Of a DNA stretch of 64,000 nucleotides, positions 1 to 10,300 are shown piece after piece (position 1 is the first letter of the stretch; each line of letters opens with the position of its first letter). Under the pieces are notes generated by a model, which was not told the DNA's origin, made no database searches, and worked only from the letters and a program-made list of their open reading frames with translations. The position numbers were made by a program, and so were the translations under genes. Source of the stretch: Budorcas taxicolor (taxonomy: Eukaryota > Chordata > Mammalia > Artiodactyla > Bovidae); the NCBI RefSeq assembly GCF_023091745.1, contig NW_026291482.1, positions 1,798,001 to 1,862,000 of the forward strand, in the 5' to 3' direction.

Positions 1-607
1 CTCGGAAGTGACAGATAACTGTCTTGACACTTGCACCCCATCTCCTCCCTTTGGAGACCCCTGGCCTTCCTGGCTGTTACCCTCTCCGTTGCATTCATTG
101 AGTGTTTTCTGCCTTGTGAAACATTGGGCATAGCAGTATGTGTTTATTTAGGGGTATCTCATCCAATTTCATTTAAATGCATATGTGAATTGGAAAGTTT
201 GACATGCCATTGCTTTGTATACCGATTGGGAAATGTGAGCCTCCAAGTTTAATTTAGTTTTTCATGTTCATTTTAGGGGTACAAAGAAAAATAATATGAC
301 TGCTAAGATAAGCTTTTGTATTTTTTGCCAAATATGAATTGACATCACATCGATCGGAGATGAGTCTGTGCATGAAAGCCCTAATAACTAATGTTAATTG
401 ACTTCACTACCATGGGATGTTTTCATATCTACTGAGGATTTACTTCATGTATTTCGATTTTAACTTTCTGTCTTACAGCCTTGTTTGTAGATCAAAGCTA
501 TTTGAAATTGTCATCTGGTTTTCAATGGCTTGTGAGGTCATTCATGAGTGGTTTATAAAACCGAATGGATTGTACGTAGCCATACTTTGTTGTCATTCTA
601 TGAATTT

Positions 608-630
608 GAAGAATGTCTGAAGAATGTCTG
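608..630 (+). repeat. 11-bp tandem duplication
   Basis: The 11-mer GAAGAATGTCT occurs twice head to tail (608-618 and 619-629), followed by one further G. It is a simple local slippage or duplication event in the AT-rich flank, with no indication of function. Confidence 0.8.
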
Positions 631-1088
631 CAGTTATGCCTTAAAGATTCATACAATTGATGTCCAATATTTATCTCAATAGACTTGCTTTCAATGTGTA
701 GTTTCCTATGCGTATGTCTTTCTTTATGGATTTGGGTAGAACTTGTATTGGAACACTGAAAAATCTGTGATATCAACCGTGCTGACCTTCTTTCTGGTGG
801 TCATCATTAAGATTTTCACGCTCACTGTCACTTTGTGCAATGCTATGGATCCTAGTGGAAACAGGTGCTGTTCATCCTACTTTTGTGAAGATTGAACTCA
901 TCGTAGAAAGCGGAATGTGTTGAAATATTTATGGTGTAAATATATCTTGTGTATATAATTACCCAGATGACTGCTGCATATTTGATTGCTAAGTTATACA
1001 ACGTATGAGATAGATGTGATCCATCAATGGCGATTGGATACGTGGTGGAGAGGTATTTTGGTGATGCAAGAGATTTAAATGATGTGCT

Positions 1089-1123
1089 CCCAGTATGTAT
1101 ATTCCTTTTATGTGGATACTGGG
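1089..1123. other. Inverted repeat with an 8-bp perfect stem
   Basis: CCCAGTAT at 1089-1096 is the exact reverse complement of ATACTGGG at 1116-1123, separated by 19 bases. After one mismatch the stem can extend by about five weaker pairs, two of them G-T wobbles, leaving a loop of about seven bases. The sequence could form a hairpin of about 35 nt in RNA. It is too short and too weakly paired inside to call a microRNA precursor or a terminator, and may be chance. Confidence 0.4.
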
Positions 1124-1213
1124 TCTCGGATCCATGTTTGAAACATTATGACCTTGTCTTTTGTTATGCATAGGAGGTGTCAAAAACGAAGTTGAGGCGG
1201 GTACCTACTTCAA

Positions 1214-1404
1214 GGGTAAGTATAGGGTTGAGGGCGTGACTATGATGTGGGTTAGGTTTAGGATGTGGGTAGGGTGTCGGGTTAGGGTAGGGTTAAGTTT
1301 AGAGTTTGGGGAATAGTCCCCCAACATGTTAGGGTGAGGGGTGAGGTGTGAGGGTTCAGGGTCAGGGTAAGGGTGAGGGTAAGGGTTCAGGGTGAGGGTG
1401 TGGG
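1214..1404 (+). repeat. Degenerate telomere-like (TTAGGG-variant) tract
   Basis: The + strand carries runs of GGG spaced by two to four bases. The spacers are mainly TTA, TA, TCA, TGA, TAA and TTCA, giving units of the TTAGGG, TCAGGG, TGAGGG and TAAGGG type. Two dense clusters lie at 1267-1292 (five GGG runs) and 1332-1404 (eleven GGG runs). Between them 1306-1324 reads TTGGGG, seven bases, CCCCAA, a short hairpin. Variant telomere repeats of these kinds are known from proximal telomere and subtelomere DNA in vertebrates. No perfect TTAGGG array remains, so this is an old interstitial or subtelomeric remnant, not an active telomere. The G-rich strand reads left to right, the orientation of a chromosome end lying to the right. 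Satellite homology begins about 40 bases after the tract, following a short unclassified transition (1405-1440). Confidence 0.8.
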
Positions 1405-1440
1405 CCTCATATCTGATAAAGGATTGTACTCCAAATATAC

Positions 1441-1537
1441 CCTTCCTTTCACTCGAACAGAGCTCACACTGCTGGAGCCCTTGGCACTGTGGAACACACC
1501 AGCCCCTAAAACCTCTGCAAAGACACCTAGGGCCTAG
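1441..1537. repeat. Partial satellite monomer at the array edge
   Basis: The sequence from about 1441 aligns with the last ~97 bases of B-type monomers, including the ACAGAGCTC motif, the ...CTTGGCA... segment and the CCCCTAA...CTCTGCAA segment, but with many substitutions. It marks the outermost detectable satellite homology. The start is approximate because identity fades gradually into the transition sequence. Confidence 0.75.
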
Positions 1538-2236
1538 GTGCAAAGGCAAGTCAGGAGCGGAGCTGAGGCCAGGAAGGCGCCAGTGGCGTCTCCCAGCATC
1601 GCGCAGCCTGCTCCTTCCTGGTCAGGAAGCCTAGCAGCGAGGCAAGTCTGGGCAAGGCTCACCAAGAGCAGAACAGCCTCGCGCCAGGAACTCTGCCAGA
1701 TCAGGCCTCTGAGCAGAGCTGAAACGCTGCCTTACTGGAGGCGCACTCGGCTCGGCATAACAAGGGCTTGCAGCCTCAGGCGGTTAGGCTGCCTCATCTT
1801 AACCCAAGGAGGCTCGCTTCGCCACATGCTGTGCACGCGGCTTCCAGGCGGGGGTGTCCTGCTTCTCCTACAGGTCTTAGCTCAGGGACTGCTTCCCCTG
1901 AATTGGGGCTGTGGGTGAGAGCCCAGACACGCAGGGGCAGGCCCCACCCGCCTGCACACATCTCTGCTGAGGAGGACAGCGCTAGGGAACCTATGTTTGT
2001 CAGGAAACTGCTGGGCACCCACGGAGATGTCCGTGTCTGGGGGCTGCAGACGCCAGCTAGGATACCTGGGTGCCTGGTGCTCTCAGTGTGGCGCTGAGTC
2101 TGGGTGTCCAAGCAACAGCTGGAGGAGCCCTGCAGTTGCCCTTCCATTTCCTCTGAGAGAACTTTCAAGACTGGATCGATTGGCAGTGTGGAACCCACCG
2201 GACTCTGAGCCCTCCGAAAGGAGGCCTGGGGCCTAG
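1538..2236. repeat. Divergent outermost full monomer (699 bp)
   Basis: This first complete monomer begins with B-like bases (CAGTGGCGTCTCCCAGCATC) but most of its body follows family A, for example the GGAAGCCTAGCAGCG block, the GGCGGGGG block and CTACAGGTCTT. It is the most substituted full unit in the array. The 18-bp dyad found at offset +175 in almost all other units is destroyed here (around 1715-1735). This is the usual pattern of edge monomers that no longer take part in homogenisation. Confidence 0.85.
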
Positions 2237-2938
2237 TGGCAAAGGCAAGGCAGGAGCGCAGCTGAGGCCAGGAAGGCGCCAGTGGCCTCTCCCAACCTCG
2301 GGCAGACTGCTCCTTCCTGGGCAGTAAGCCTATCAGCGAGGCAAGTTTGGGAAAGACTCGCCCACAGCAGAGCAGCCACGCGCAAGGAACTTTACTAGAT
2401 CAGGCCTCAGAGCAGACACGGAGCTCTGCCTTACTGGAGGCGCACTCGGCTCCGCCCAAGTAGGGTTTGCAGCTGCAAGTGACTTGGATCCCAGGAATCC
2501 TCCCAAGGAGGCTCGCTTCCGGCATACTGTGCACTTGGCTTCCAGGCATGGATGCCACGCGCCTCCTGCAGGTCTTGGCTCAGGGGCTGCTTCCCCTGAG
2601 CTGGGGCTGTGGGCGGGAGCCCAGACACGCAGGGGCAGGCCCCAACGACCTGCACACGTCTCTGCTGGGGAGGAGAGCACTAGGGACATGACGTCTGTCA
2701 GGCACCTTCTGGGCGCTCACGGAGTCAGCCTCCGGGTGTGTGGGGCTGCAGACCACAGCCAGCGGCCCTGGGAGCCTGGTGCTCTCCGTGCTGTGCTGAG
2801 TCTGGGCGGCCAAGCAACCACTGGAGGAGCCCTGCACTTGCCCTCCCCTCCCCTCGAAGAGAGGCCTCACTGCTGGACGGCTTGGCAGTGTGCAACCCAG
2901 GGGCTCCTAAGCCTTGCCCAAGGACGCCTGGGGCCTAG
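2237..2938. repeat. Divergent monomer, B-like start and A-like end (702 bp)
   Basis: The unit opens with the B block (GTGGCCTCTCCCAACC) and ends with the A-type CCTCCCCTCCCCTCGAAGAG segment. Its middle mixes both families, for example CTCCGCCCAAG (A-like) beside GGCTTCCAGGCATGG (B-like). It could be an undifferentiated ancestral-type unit or an old chimera. The dyad at +175 is interrupted here, as in the previous monomer. Confidence 0.8.
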
Positions 2939-3641
2939 ATGCAAAGGCAAGGCAGGAGTGGAGCTGAGGCCAGGAAGGCGCCAGTGGCCTCTCCCAGCAT
3001 CGCACAGCCTGCTCCTTCCTGGGCAGCAAGCCTAGCAGCGAGGCAAGCCTGGGCAAGTCTGGCCCAGGGCAGAGCAGCCTCGCGCAAGGCACTAGACTAG
3101 ATCCGGCCTCTGAGCAGAGCTGGAGCTCTGCCGTCCTGGAGGCTCACTGGGCTCGGCCCAAGCAGGGATTGCAGCTGCACGCAGCTTGGCTCCCTCGACT
3201 CTTCCCAAGGAGGCTCGCTTCCAAGCGTACTCTGCACTTGGCTTCCAGGCAGGGATGCCCCGCGCCTCCTGCAAGTCTTGGCACAGGGGCTGCTTCCCCT
3301 GAGCGGAGGCTGTGGGCGGCAGCCCAGACACGCAGGGGCAGGCCCCAACCACCTGCCCACGTCTCTGCTGGTGGGGAGAGCACTAGGGAAATGACGTCTG
3401 TCAGGCACCTTCTGGGCGCCCACCGAGTCAGCCTCCGGGTGTGTGGGGCTGCAGACCACAGCCAGGGGCCCTGGGAGCCTGGTGCTCTCCGTGCTGTGAT
3501 GAGTCTGGGCGGCCAAGCGACCGCTGGAGGAGCCCTGCACTTGCCATTCCCTTCCCGATGACAGAGCTCTCACGGCTGGAGGGCTTGGCAGCGTGCAACA
3601 CCCCGGCCCCTAAGCCCTCCGCAAGGAAGCCTGGGGACTAG
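2939..3641. repeat. B-family edge monomer
   Basis: This is the first clearly B-family unit. It has the CTCTCCCAGCATCG block near its start, GGCACTAGACTAGATCC where later B units read GGCACTTGACTGGATCC, and the CATTCCCTTCCC ending. The 18-bp dyad is intact. It shares GAGCGGAGGCTG with the 1406-bp block far to the right, and that block's B units also keep GGGACGCCCCGCG as here. These shared states are probably older than the common B type. Confidence 0.85.
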
Positions 3642-4343
3642 GTGCAAAGGCAGGGCAGGAGTGGAGCTGAGGCCAGGAAGGCGCCAGGAGCGTCTGCCTG
3701 TCTGGCGCAGCCTGCTCCTTCCCGGGCAGGAAGCCTAGCAGCGAGGCAAGTCTGGGCAAGGCTCACCCAGGGCAGAGCAGGCTCACGCCACCAACACTGC
3801 CAGATCGGGCCTCTGAGCAGAGCTGGAGCTCTGCCGCACTGGAGGCTCACTGGGCTCCGCCCAAGGAGTGATTGCAGACGCACGCAGCTGCGCTGCCTCC
3901 TCTTCTCCCGAGGAGGCTCGCTTCCCGCATGCTGTGCACTAGGCTTCCAGGCGGGGGCGCCCCGCGCCTCCTACAGGTCTTGGCTCAGGGGCTGCTTCCC
4001 TTGAGCTGGGGCTGCCGGCGGGAGCCCAGACACGCAGGGGCAGGCCCCACCACCTGCACACGTCTCTGCTGGGGAGGAGAGCACTAGGAACATGACGTCT
4101 GTCAGGCACCTTCTGGGCGCCCACGGAGTCAGCCTCCGGGTGTGTGGGGCTGCAGACCACATCCAGGGGCCCTTTGGAGCCTGGTGCTCTCCGTGCTGTG
4201 CTGAGTCTGGGCAGCCAAGCGACCGCTGGAGGAGCCCTGCACTTGCCATTCCCTTCCCTATGACAGAGCTCTCACGGCTGGAGGGCTTGGCAGCGTGCAA
4301 CCCAGCGGCCCCTAAGCCCTCCGCAAGGACGCCTGGGGACTAG
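3642..4343. repeat. Chimeric monomer, A start and B end (702 bp)
   Basis: The first ~430 bp are family A (GGAGCGTCTGCCTGTC, GATTGCAGACGCACGCAGC, GGCGGGGGCGCC, CTGCCGGCGGGAG). From about 4085 onward it carries B states (GCACTAGG, then GGGCCCTTTGGAGCCTGGTGC, and the CATTCCCTTCCCTATGACAG ending). The switch lies between about 4076 and 4170. The next unit starts as A again, so two A starts stand side by side here. It is a product of exchange between A and B units near the array edge. Confidence 0.75.
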
Positions 4344-7300
4344 GTGCAAAGGCAGGGCAGGATTGGAGCTGAGGCCAGGAAGGCGCCAGAAGCGTCTGCC
4401 TGTCTGGCGCAGCCTGCTCCTTCCCGGGCAGGAAGACTAGCAGCGAGGCAAGTCTGGGCAAGTCTCGCCCAGGGCAGAGCAGCCTCACGCCAGCAACTCT
4501 GCCAGATCGGGCCTCTGAGCAGAGCTGGAGCTCTGCCGTACTGGAGGCTCACTGGGCTCCGCCCAAGGAGTGATTGCAGACGCACGCAGCTGGGCTGTCT
4601 CCTCTTCTCCCGAGGAGGCTCGCTTCCCGCCTGCTGTGCACTAGGCTTCCAGGCGGGGGCGCCCCGCGCCTCCTACAGGTCTTGCCCCAGGGGCTGCTTC
4701 CCTTGAGCTGGGGCTGCCGGCGGGAGCCCAGACACGCAGGGGCAGGCCCCACCACCTGCACACGTCTCTGCTGGGGAGGAGAGCGCTAGGGACATGACGT
4801 CTGTCAGGCACCTTCTGGGCGCCCACGGAGTCAGCCTCCGGGTGTGTGGGGCTGCAGACTACAGCCAGGGGACCTGGGAGCCTTGTGCTCTCCGTGCGGC
4901 GCTGAGTCTGGGCGGCCAAGCACCCGCTGGAGGAGCCCTGCACTTGCCCTCCCCTCCCCTCTAAGAGAGGCCTCACTGCTGGAGGGCTTGGCAGAGTGCA
5001 AGCCACCGGCTCCTAAGCCTTCCCCAAGGACGCCCGGGGCCTAGGTGCAAAGGAAAGGCAGGAGTGGAGCTGAGGCCAGGAAGGCGCCAGTGGCCTCTCC
5101 CAGCATCGCACAGCCTGCTCCTTCCTGGGCAGCAAGACTAGCAGCGAGGCAAGCCTGGGCAAGTCTCGCCCAGGGCAGAGCAGCCTCGCGCAAGGCACTT
5201 GACTAGATCCGGGCTCTGCGCAGAGCTGGAGCTCTGCCGTACTGGAGGCACACTCGCTCGGCCCAAGCAGGGATTGCAGCTGCACGCGCCTTGGCTCCCT
5301 CGACTCTTCCCAAGGAGGCTCGCTTCCAAGCGTACTGTGCACTTGGCTTCCAGGCAGGGACGCCCCGCGCCTCCTGCAAGTCTTGGCACACGGGCTGCTT
5401 CCCCTGAGCTGAGGCTGTGGGAGGAAGCCCAGACACGCAGGGGCAGGCCCCAACCACCTGCCCACGTCTCTGCTGGTGGGGAGAGCACACGGGAAATGAC
5501 GTCTGTCAGGCACCTTCTGGGCGCCCACGGAGTCAGCCTCCGGGTGTGTGGGGCTGCAGACCACAGCCAGGGGCCCTGGGAGCCTGGTGCTCTCCGAGCT
5601 GTGCTGAGTATCGGCGGCCAAGCGACCGCTGTAGGAGCCCTGCACTTGCCATTCTCTTCCCGATGACAGAGCTCTCACGGCTGGAGGTCTTGGCAGCGTG
5701 CAACCCACCGGGCCCTAAGCCCTCCGCAAGGACGCCTGGGGACTAGGTGCAAAGGCAAGGCAGGAGTGGAGCTGAGGCCAGGAAGGCGCCAGGAGCGTCT
5801 GCCTGTCTCGCGCCGCCTGCTTCTTCCTGGGCAGGAAGCCTTGCAGCGAGGCAAGTCTGGGCAAGGCTCGCCCAGGGCAGAGCAGCCTCAGGTCAGCAAC
5901 TCTGCCACATCGGGCCTCTGAGCAGAGCTGGAGCTCTGCCGTACTGGAGGCTCACTGGGCTCCACCCAAGGAGTGATTGCAGACGCACGCAGCTGGGCTT
6001 CCTCCTCTTCTCCTGAGGAGGCTCGCTTCCCTCATGCTGTGCACTAGGCTTCCAGGCGGGGGCGCCCCGCGCCTCCTACAGGTCTTGGTTCAGTGGCTGC
6101 TACCCATGAGCTGGGGCTGCCGGCGGGAGCCCAGACACGCAGGGGCAGGCCCCACCACCTGCACACGTCTCTGCCGGGGAGCAGAGCGCTAGGGACATGA
6201 CGTCTGTCAGGCAGCTTCTGGGCGCCCACGGAGTCAGCCTCCGGGTGTGTGGGGAGGCAGACCACAGCCAGGGGACCTGGGAGCCTTGTGCTCTCCGTGC
6301 GGCGCTGAGTCTGGGCGGCCAAGCGAGCGCTGGAGGAGCCCTGCACTTGCCCTCCCCTCCCCTCTAAGAGAGGCCTCACTGCTGGAGGGCTTGGCAGTGT
6401 GCAAGCCACCGGATCCTAAGCCTTCCCCACGGACGCCTGGGGCCTAGATGCAAAGGCAAGGCAGGAGTGGAGCTGAGGCCAGGAAGGCGCCAGTGGCCTC
6501 TCCCAGCATCGCGCAGCCTGCTCCTTCCTGGGCAGCAAGCCTAGCAGCGAGGCAAGCCTGGGCAAGTCTCGCCCAGGGCAGAGCAGCCTTGCGCAAGGCA
6601 CTTGACTGGATACGGCCTCTGAGCAGAGCTGGAGCTCTGCCGTACTGGAGGCACACTCGGCTCGGCCCAAGCAGGGATTGCAGCTGCACGCGGCTTGGCT
6701 CCCTCGACTCTTCCCAAGGAGGCTCGCTTCCAAGCGTGCTCTGCACTTGGCTTCCAGGCAGGGGCGCCCCGCGCCTCCTGCCAGTCTTGGCACAGGGGCT
6801 GCTTCCCCTGAGCTGAGGCTGTGGGCGGCAGCCCAGACACGCAGGGGCAGGCCCCAACCACCTGCCCACGTCTCTGCTGGTGGGGAGAGCACTAGGGAAA
6901 TGACGTCTGTCAGGCACCTTCTGGGCGCTCACGGAGTCAGCCTCCGGGTGTGTGGGGCTGCAGACCACAGCCAGGGGCCCTGGGAGCCTGGGGCTCTCCG
7001 TGCTGTGCTGAGTCTGGGCGGCCAAGCGAGCGCTGGAGGAGCCCTGCACTTGCCATTCCCTTCCCTATGACAGAGCTCTCACGGCTGCAGGGCTTGGCAG
7101 CGTGCAACCCACCGGCCCCTAAGCCCTCCGCAAGGACGCCTGGGGACGAGGTGCAAAGGCAAGGCAGGAGTGGAGCTGAGGCCAGGAAGGCGCCAGGAGC
7201 GTCTGCCTGTCTGGCGCAGCCTGCTCCTTCCCGGGCAGGAAGCCTAGCAGCGAGGCAAGTCTGGGCAAGGCTCGCCCAGGGCAGAGCAGCCTCACGCCAG

Positions 7301-10300
7301 CAACTCTGCCAGATCGGGCCTCTGAGCAGAGCTGGAGCTCTGCCGTACTGGAGGCTCACTGGGCTCCGCCCAAGGAGTGATTGCAGACGCACGCAGCTGC
7401 GCTGCCTCCTCTTCTCCCGAGGAGGCTCGCTTCCCGCATGCTGTGCACTAGGCTTCCAGGCGGGGGCGCCCCGCGCCTCCTACAGGTCTTGCCTCAGGGG
7501 CTGCTTCCCTTGAGCTGGGGCTGCCGGCGGGAGCCCAGACACGCAGGGGCAGGCCCCACCACCTGCACACGTCTCTGCTGGGGAGCAGAGCGCTAGGGAT
7601 ATGACGTCTGTCAGGCACATTCTCGGCGCCCACGGAGTCAGCCTCCGGGTGTGTGGGGCTGCAGACCACAGCCAGGGGACCTGGGAGCCTTGTGCTCTCC
7701 GTGCGGTGCTGAGTCTGGGCGGCCAAGCGAGCGCTGGAGGAGCCCTGCACTTGCCCTCCCATCCCCTCTAAGAGAGGCCTCACTGCTGGAGGGCTTGGCA
7801 GAGTGCAAGCCACCGGCTCCTAAGCCTTCCCCACGGACGCCTGGAGCCTAGATGCAAAGGCAAGGCAGGAGTGGAGCTGAGGCCAGGAAGGCGCCAGTGG
7901 CCTCTCCCAGCATCGCGCAGCCTGCTCCTTCCTGGGCAGCAAGCCTAGCAGCGAGGCAAGCCTGGGCAAGTCTCGCCCAGGGCAGAGCAGCCTCGCGCAA
8001 GGCACTTGACTGGATCCGGCCTCTGAGCAGAGCTGGAGCTCTGCCGTACTGGAGGCACACTCGGCTCGGCCCAAGCAGGGATGGCAGCTGCACCTGGCTT
8101 GGCTCCCTCGACTCTTCCCAAGGAGGCTCCCTTCCAAGCGTACTCTGCACTTGGCTTCCAGGCAGGAATCCCCGCGCCTCCTGAAAGTCTTGGCACAGGG
8201 GCTGCTTCCCCTGAGCTGAGGCTGTGGGCGGCAGCCCAGACACGCAGGGGCAGGCCCCAACCACCTGCCCACGTCTCTGCTGGTGGGGAGAGCACTAGGG
8301 AAATGACGTCTGTCAGGCATCTTCTGGGCGCTCACGGAGTCAGCCTCCGGGTGTGTGGGGCTGCAGACCACAGCCAGGGGCCCTGGGAGCCTGGGGCTCT
8401 CGGTGCTGTGCTGAGTCTGGGCGGCCAAGCGACCTCTGGAGGAGCCCTGCACTTGCCATTCCCTTCCCTATGACAGAGCTCTCACGGCTGGACGGTTGGC
8501 AGCGTGCAACCCACCGGCCCCTAAGCCCTCCGCAAGGACGCCTGGGGACTAGGTGCAAAGGCAAGGCAGGAGTGGAGCTGAGGCCAGGAAAGCGCCAGGA
8601 GCGTCTACCTGTCTGGTGCAGCCTGCTCCTTCCCGGGCAGGAAGCCTAGCAGCGAGGCAAGTCTGGGCAAGGCTCGCCCAAGGCAGAGCAGCCTCACGCC
8701 AGCAACTCTGCCAGATCGGGCCTCTGAGCAGAGCTGGAGCTCTGCCGTACTGGAGGCTCACTGGGCTCTGCCCAAGGAGTTATTGCAGACGCACGCAGCT
8801 GCGCTGCCTCCTCTTCTCCCGCGGAGGCTCGCTTCCCGCATGCTGTGCACTAGGCTTCCAGGCGGGGGCGCCCCGCGCCTCCTACAGGTCTTGCCTCAGG
8901 GGCTGCTTCCCTTGAGCTGGGGCTGCCGGCGGGAGCCCAGACACGCAGGGGCAGGCCCCACCACCTGCACACGTCTCTGCTGGGGAGCAGAGCGCTAGGG
9001 ACATGACGTCTGTCAGGCACCTTCTGGGCGCCCACGGAGTCAGCCTCCGGGTGTGTGGGGCTGCAGACCACAGCCAGGGGACCTGGGAGCCTTGTGCTCT
9101 CCGTGCGGCGCTGAGTCTGGGCGGCCAAGCGAGCGCTGGAGGAGCCCTGCACTTGCCCTCCCCTCCCCTCTAAGAGAGGCCTCACTGCTGGAGGGCTTGG
9201 CAGTGTGCAAGCCACTGGCTCCTAAGCCTTCCCCACGGACGCCTGGGGCCTAGATGCAAAGGCAAGGCAGGAGTGGAGCTGAGGCCAGGAAGGCGCCAGT
9301 GGCCTCTCCCAGCATCGCGCAGCCTGCTCCTTCCTGGGCAGCAAGCCTAGCAGCGAGGCAAGCCTGGGCAAGTCTCGCCCAGGGCAGAGCAGCCTCGCGC
9401 AAGGCACTTGACTGGATCCGGCCTCTGAGCAGAGCTGGAGCTCTGCCGTACTTGAGGCACACTCGGCTCGGCCCAAGCAGGGATGGCAGCTGCACCTGGC
9501 TTGGCTCCCACGACTCTTCCCAAGGAGGCTCCCTTCCAAGCGTACTCTGCACTTGGCTTCCAGGCAGGACTCCCCGCGCCTCCTGCCAGTCTTGGCACAG
9601 GGGCTGCTTCCCCTGAGCTGAGGCTGTGGGCGGCAGCCCAGACACGCAGGGGCAGGCCCCAACCACCTGCCCACGTCTCTGCTGGTGGGGAGAGCACTAG
9701 GGAAATGACGTCTGTCAGGCACCTTCTGGGCGCTCACGGAGTCAGCCTCCGGGTGTGTGGGGCTGCAGACCACAGCCAGGGGCCCTGGGAGCCTGGGGCT
9801 CTCCGTGCTGTGCTGAGTCTGGGCGGCCAAGCGAGCGCTGGAGGAGCCCTGCACTTGCCATTCCCTTCCCTATGACAGAGCTCTCACGGCTGCAGGGCTT
9901 GGCAGCGTGCAACCCACCGGCCCCTAAGCCCTCCGCAAGGACGCCTGGGGACTAGGTGCAAAGGCAAGGCAGGAGTGGAGCTGAGGCCAGGAAGGCGCCA
10001 GGAGCGTCTGCCTGTCTGGCGCAGCCTGCTCCTTCCCGGGCAGGAAGCCTAGCAACGAGGCAAGTCTGGGCAAGGCTCGCCCAGGGCAGAGCAGCCACAC
10101 GCCAGCAACTCTGCCAGATCGGGCCTCTGAGCAGAGCTGGAGCTCTGCCGTACTGGAGGCTCACTGGGCTCCGCCCAAGGAGTGATTGCAGACGCACGCA
10201 GCTGCGCTGCCTCCTCTTCTCCCGCGGAGGCTCGCTTCCCGCATGCTGTGCACTAGGCTTCCAGGCGGGGGCGCCCCGCGCCTCCTACAGGTCTTGCCTC

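Larger units (their letters stand above)
1..1213. other. AT-rich single-copy flank next to the satellite array
   Basis: This stretch is markedly AT-rich and shares no visible homology with the array to its right. No convincing coding region is present: the longest open frames are 64 to 84 codons, contain no recognisable motif and overlap one another on opposite strands. I see no tRNA, rRNA, SINE tail or long terminal repeat that I can name. A short tandem duplication (608-630) and a small inverted repeat (1089-1123) are the only local structures that stand out. A pyrimidine-rich stretch ending in CAG (about 461-478) and one ending in ATAG (about 1151-1173) resemble splice acceptors, but nothing corroborates them. 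It could be intergenic DNA, an intron, or an old retroelement too decayed to recognise. Confidence 0.6.

Noticed and set aside
340..435. Box C/D snoRNA-like segment (GATCGGAGATGAG with CTGA downstream)
   Set aside because: The C box is not RTGATGA, there is no terminal stem, and the guide region has no recognisable target.
31..776. Small open frames in the AT-rich flank as genes
   Set aside because: All are under 85 codons, overlap on opposite strands, and show no motif, no supporting context and no known family.
1214..1404. Active telomere end
   Set aside because: Repeats are degenerate with many variants and the tract lies between two long non-telomeric regions.
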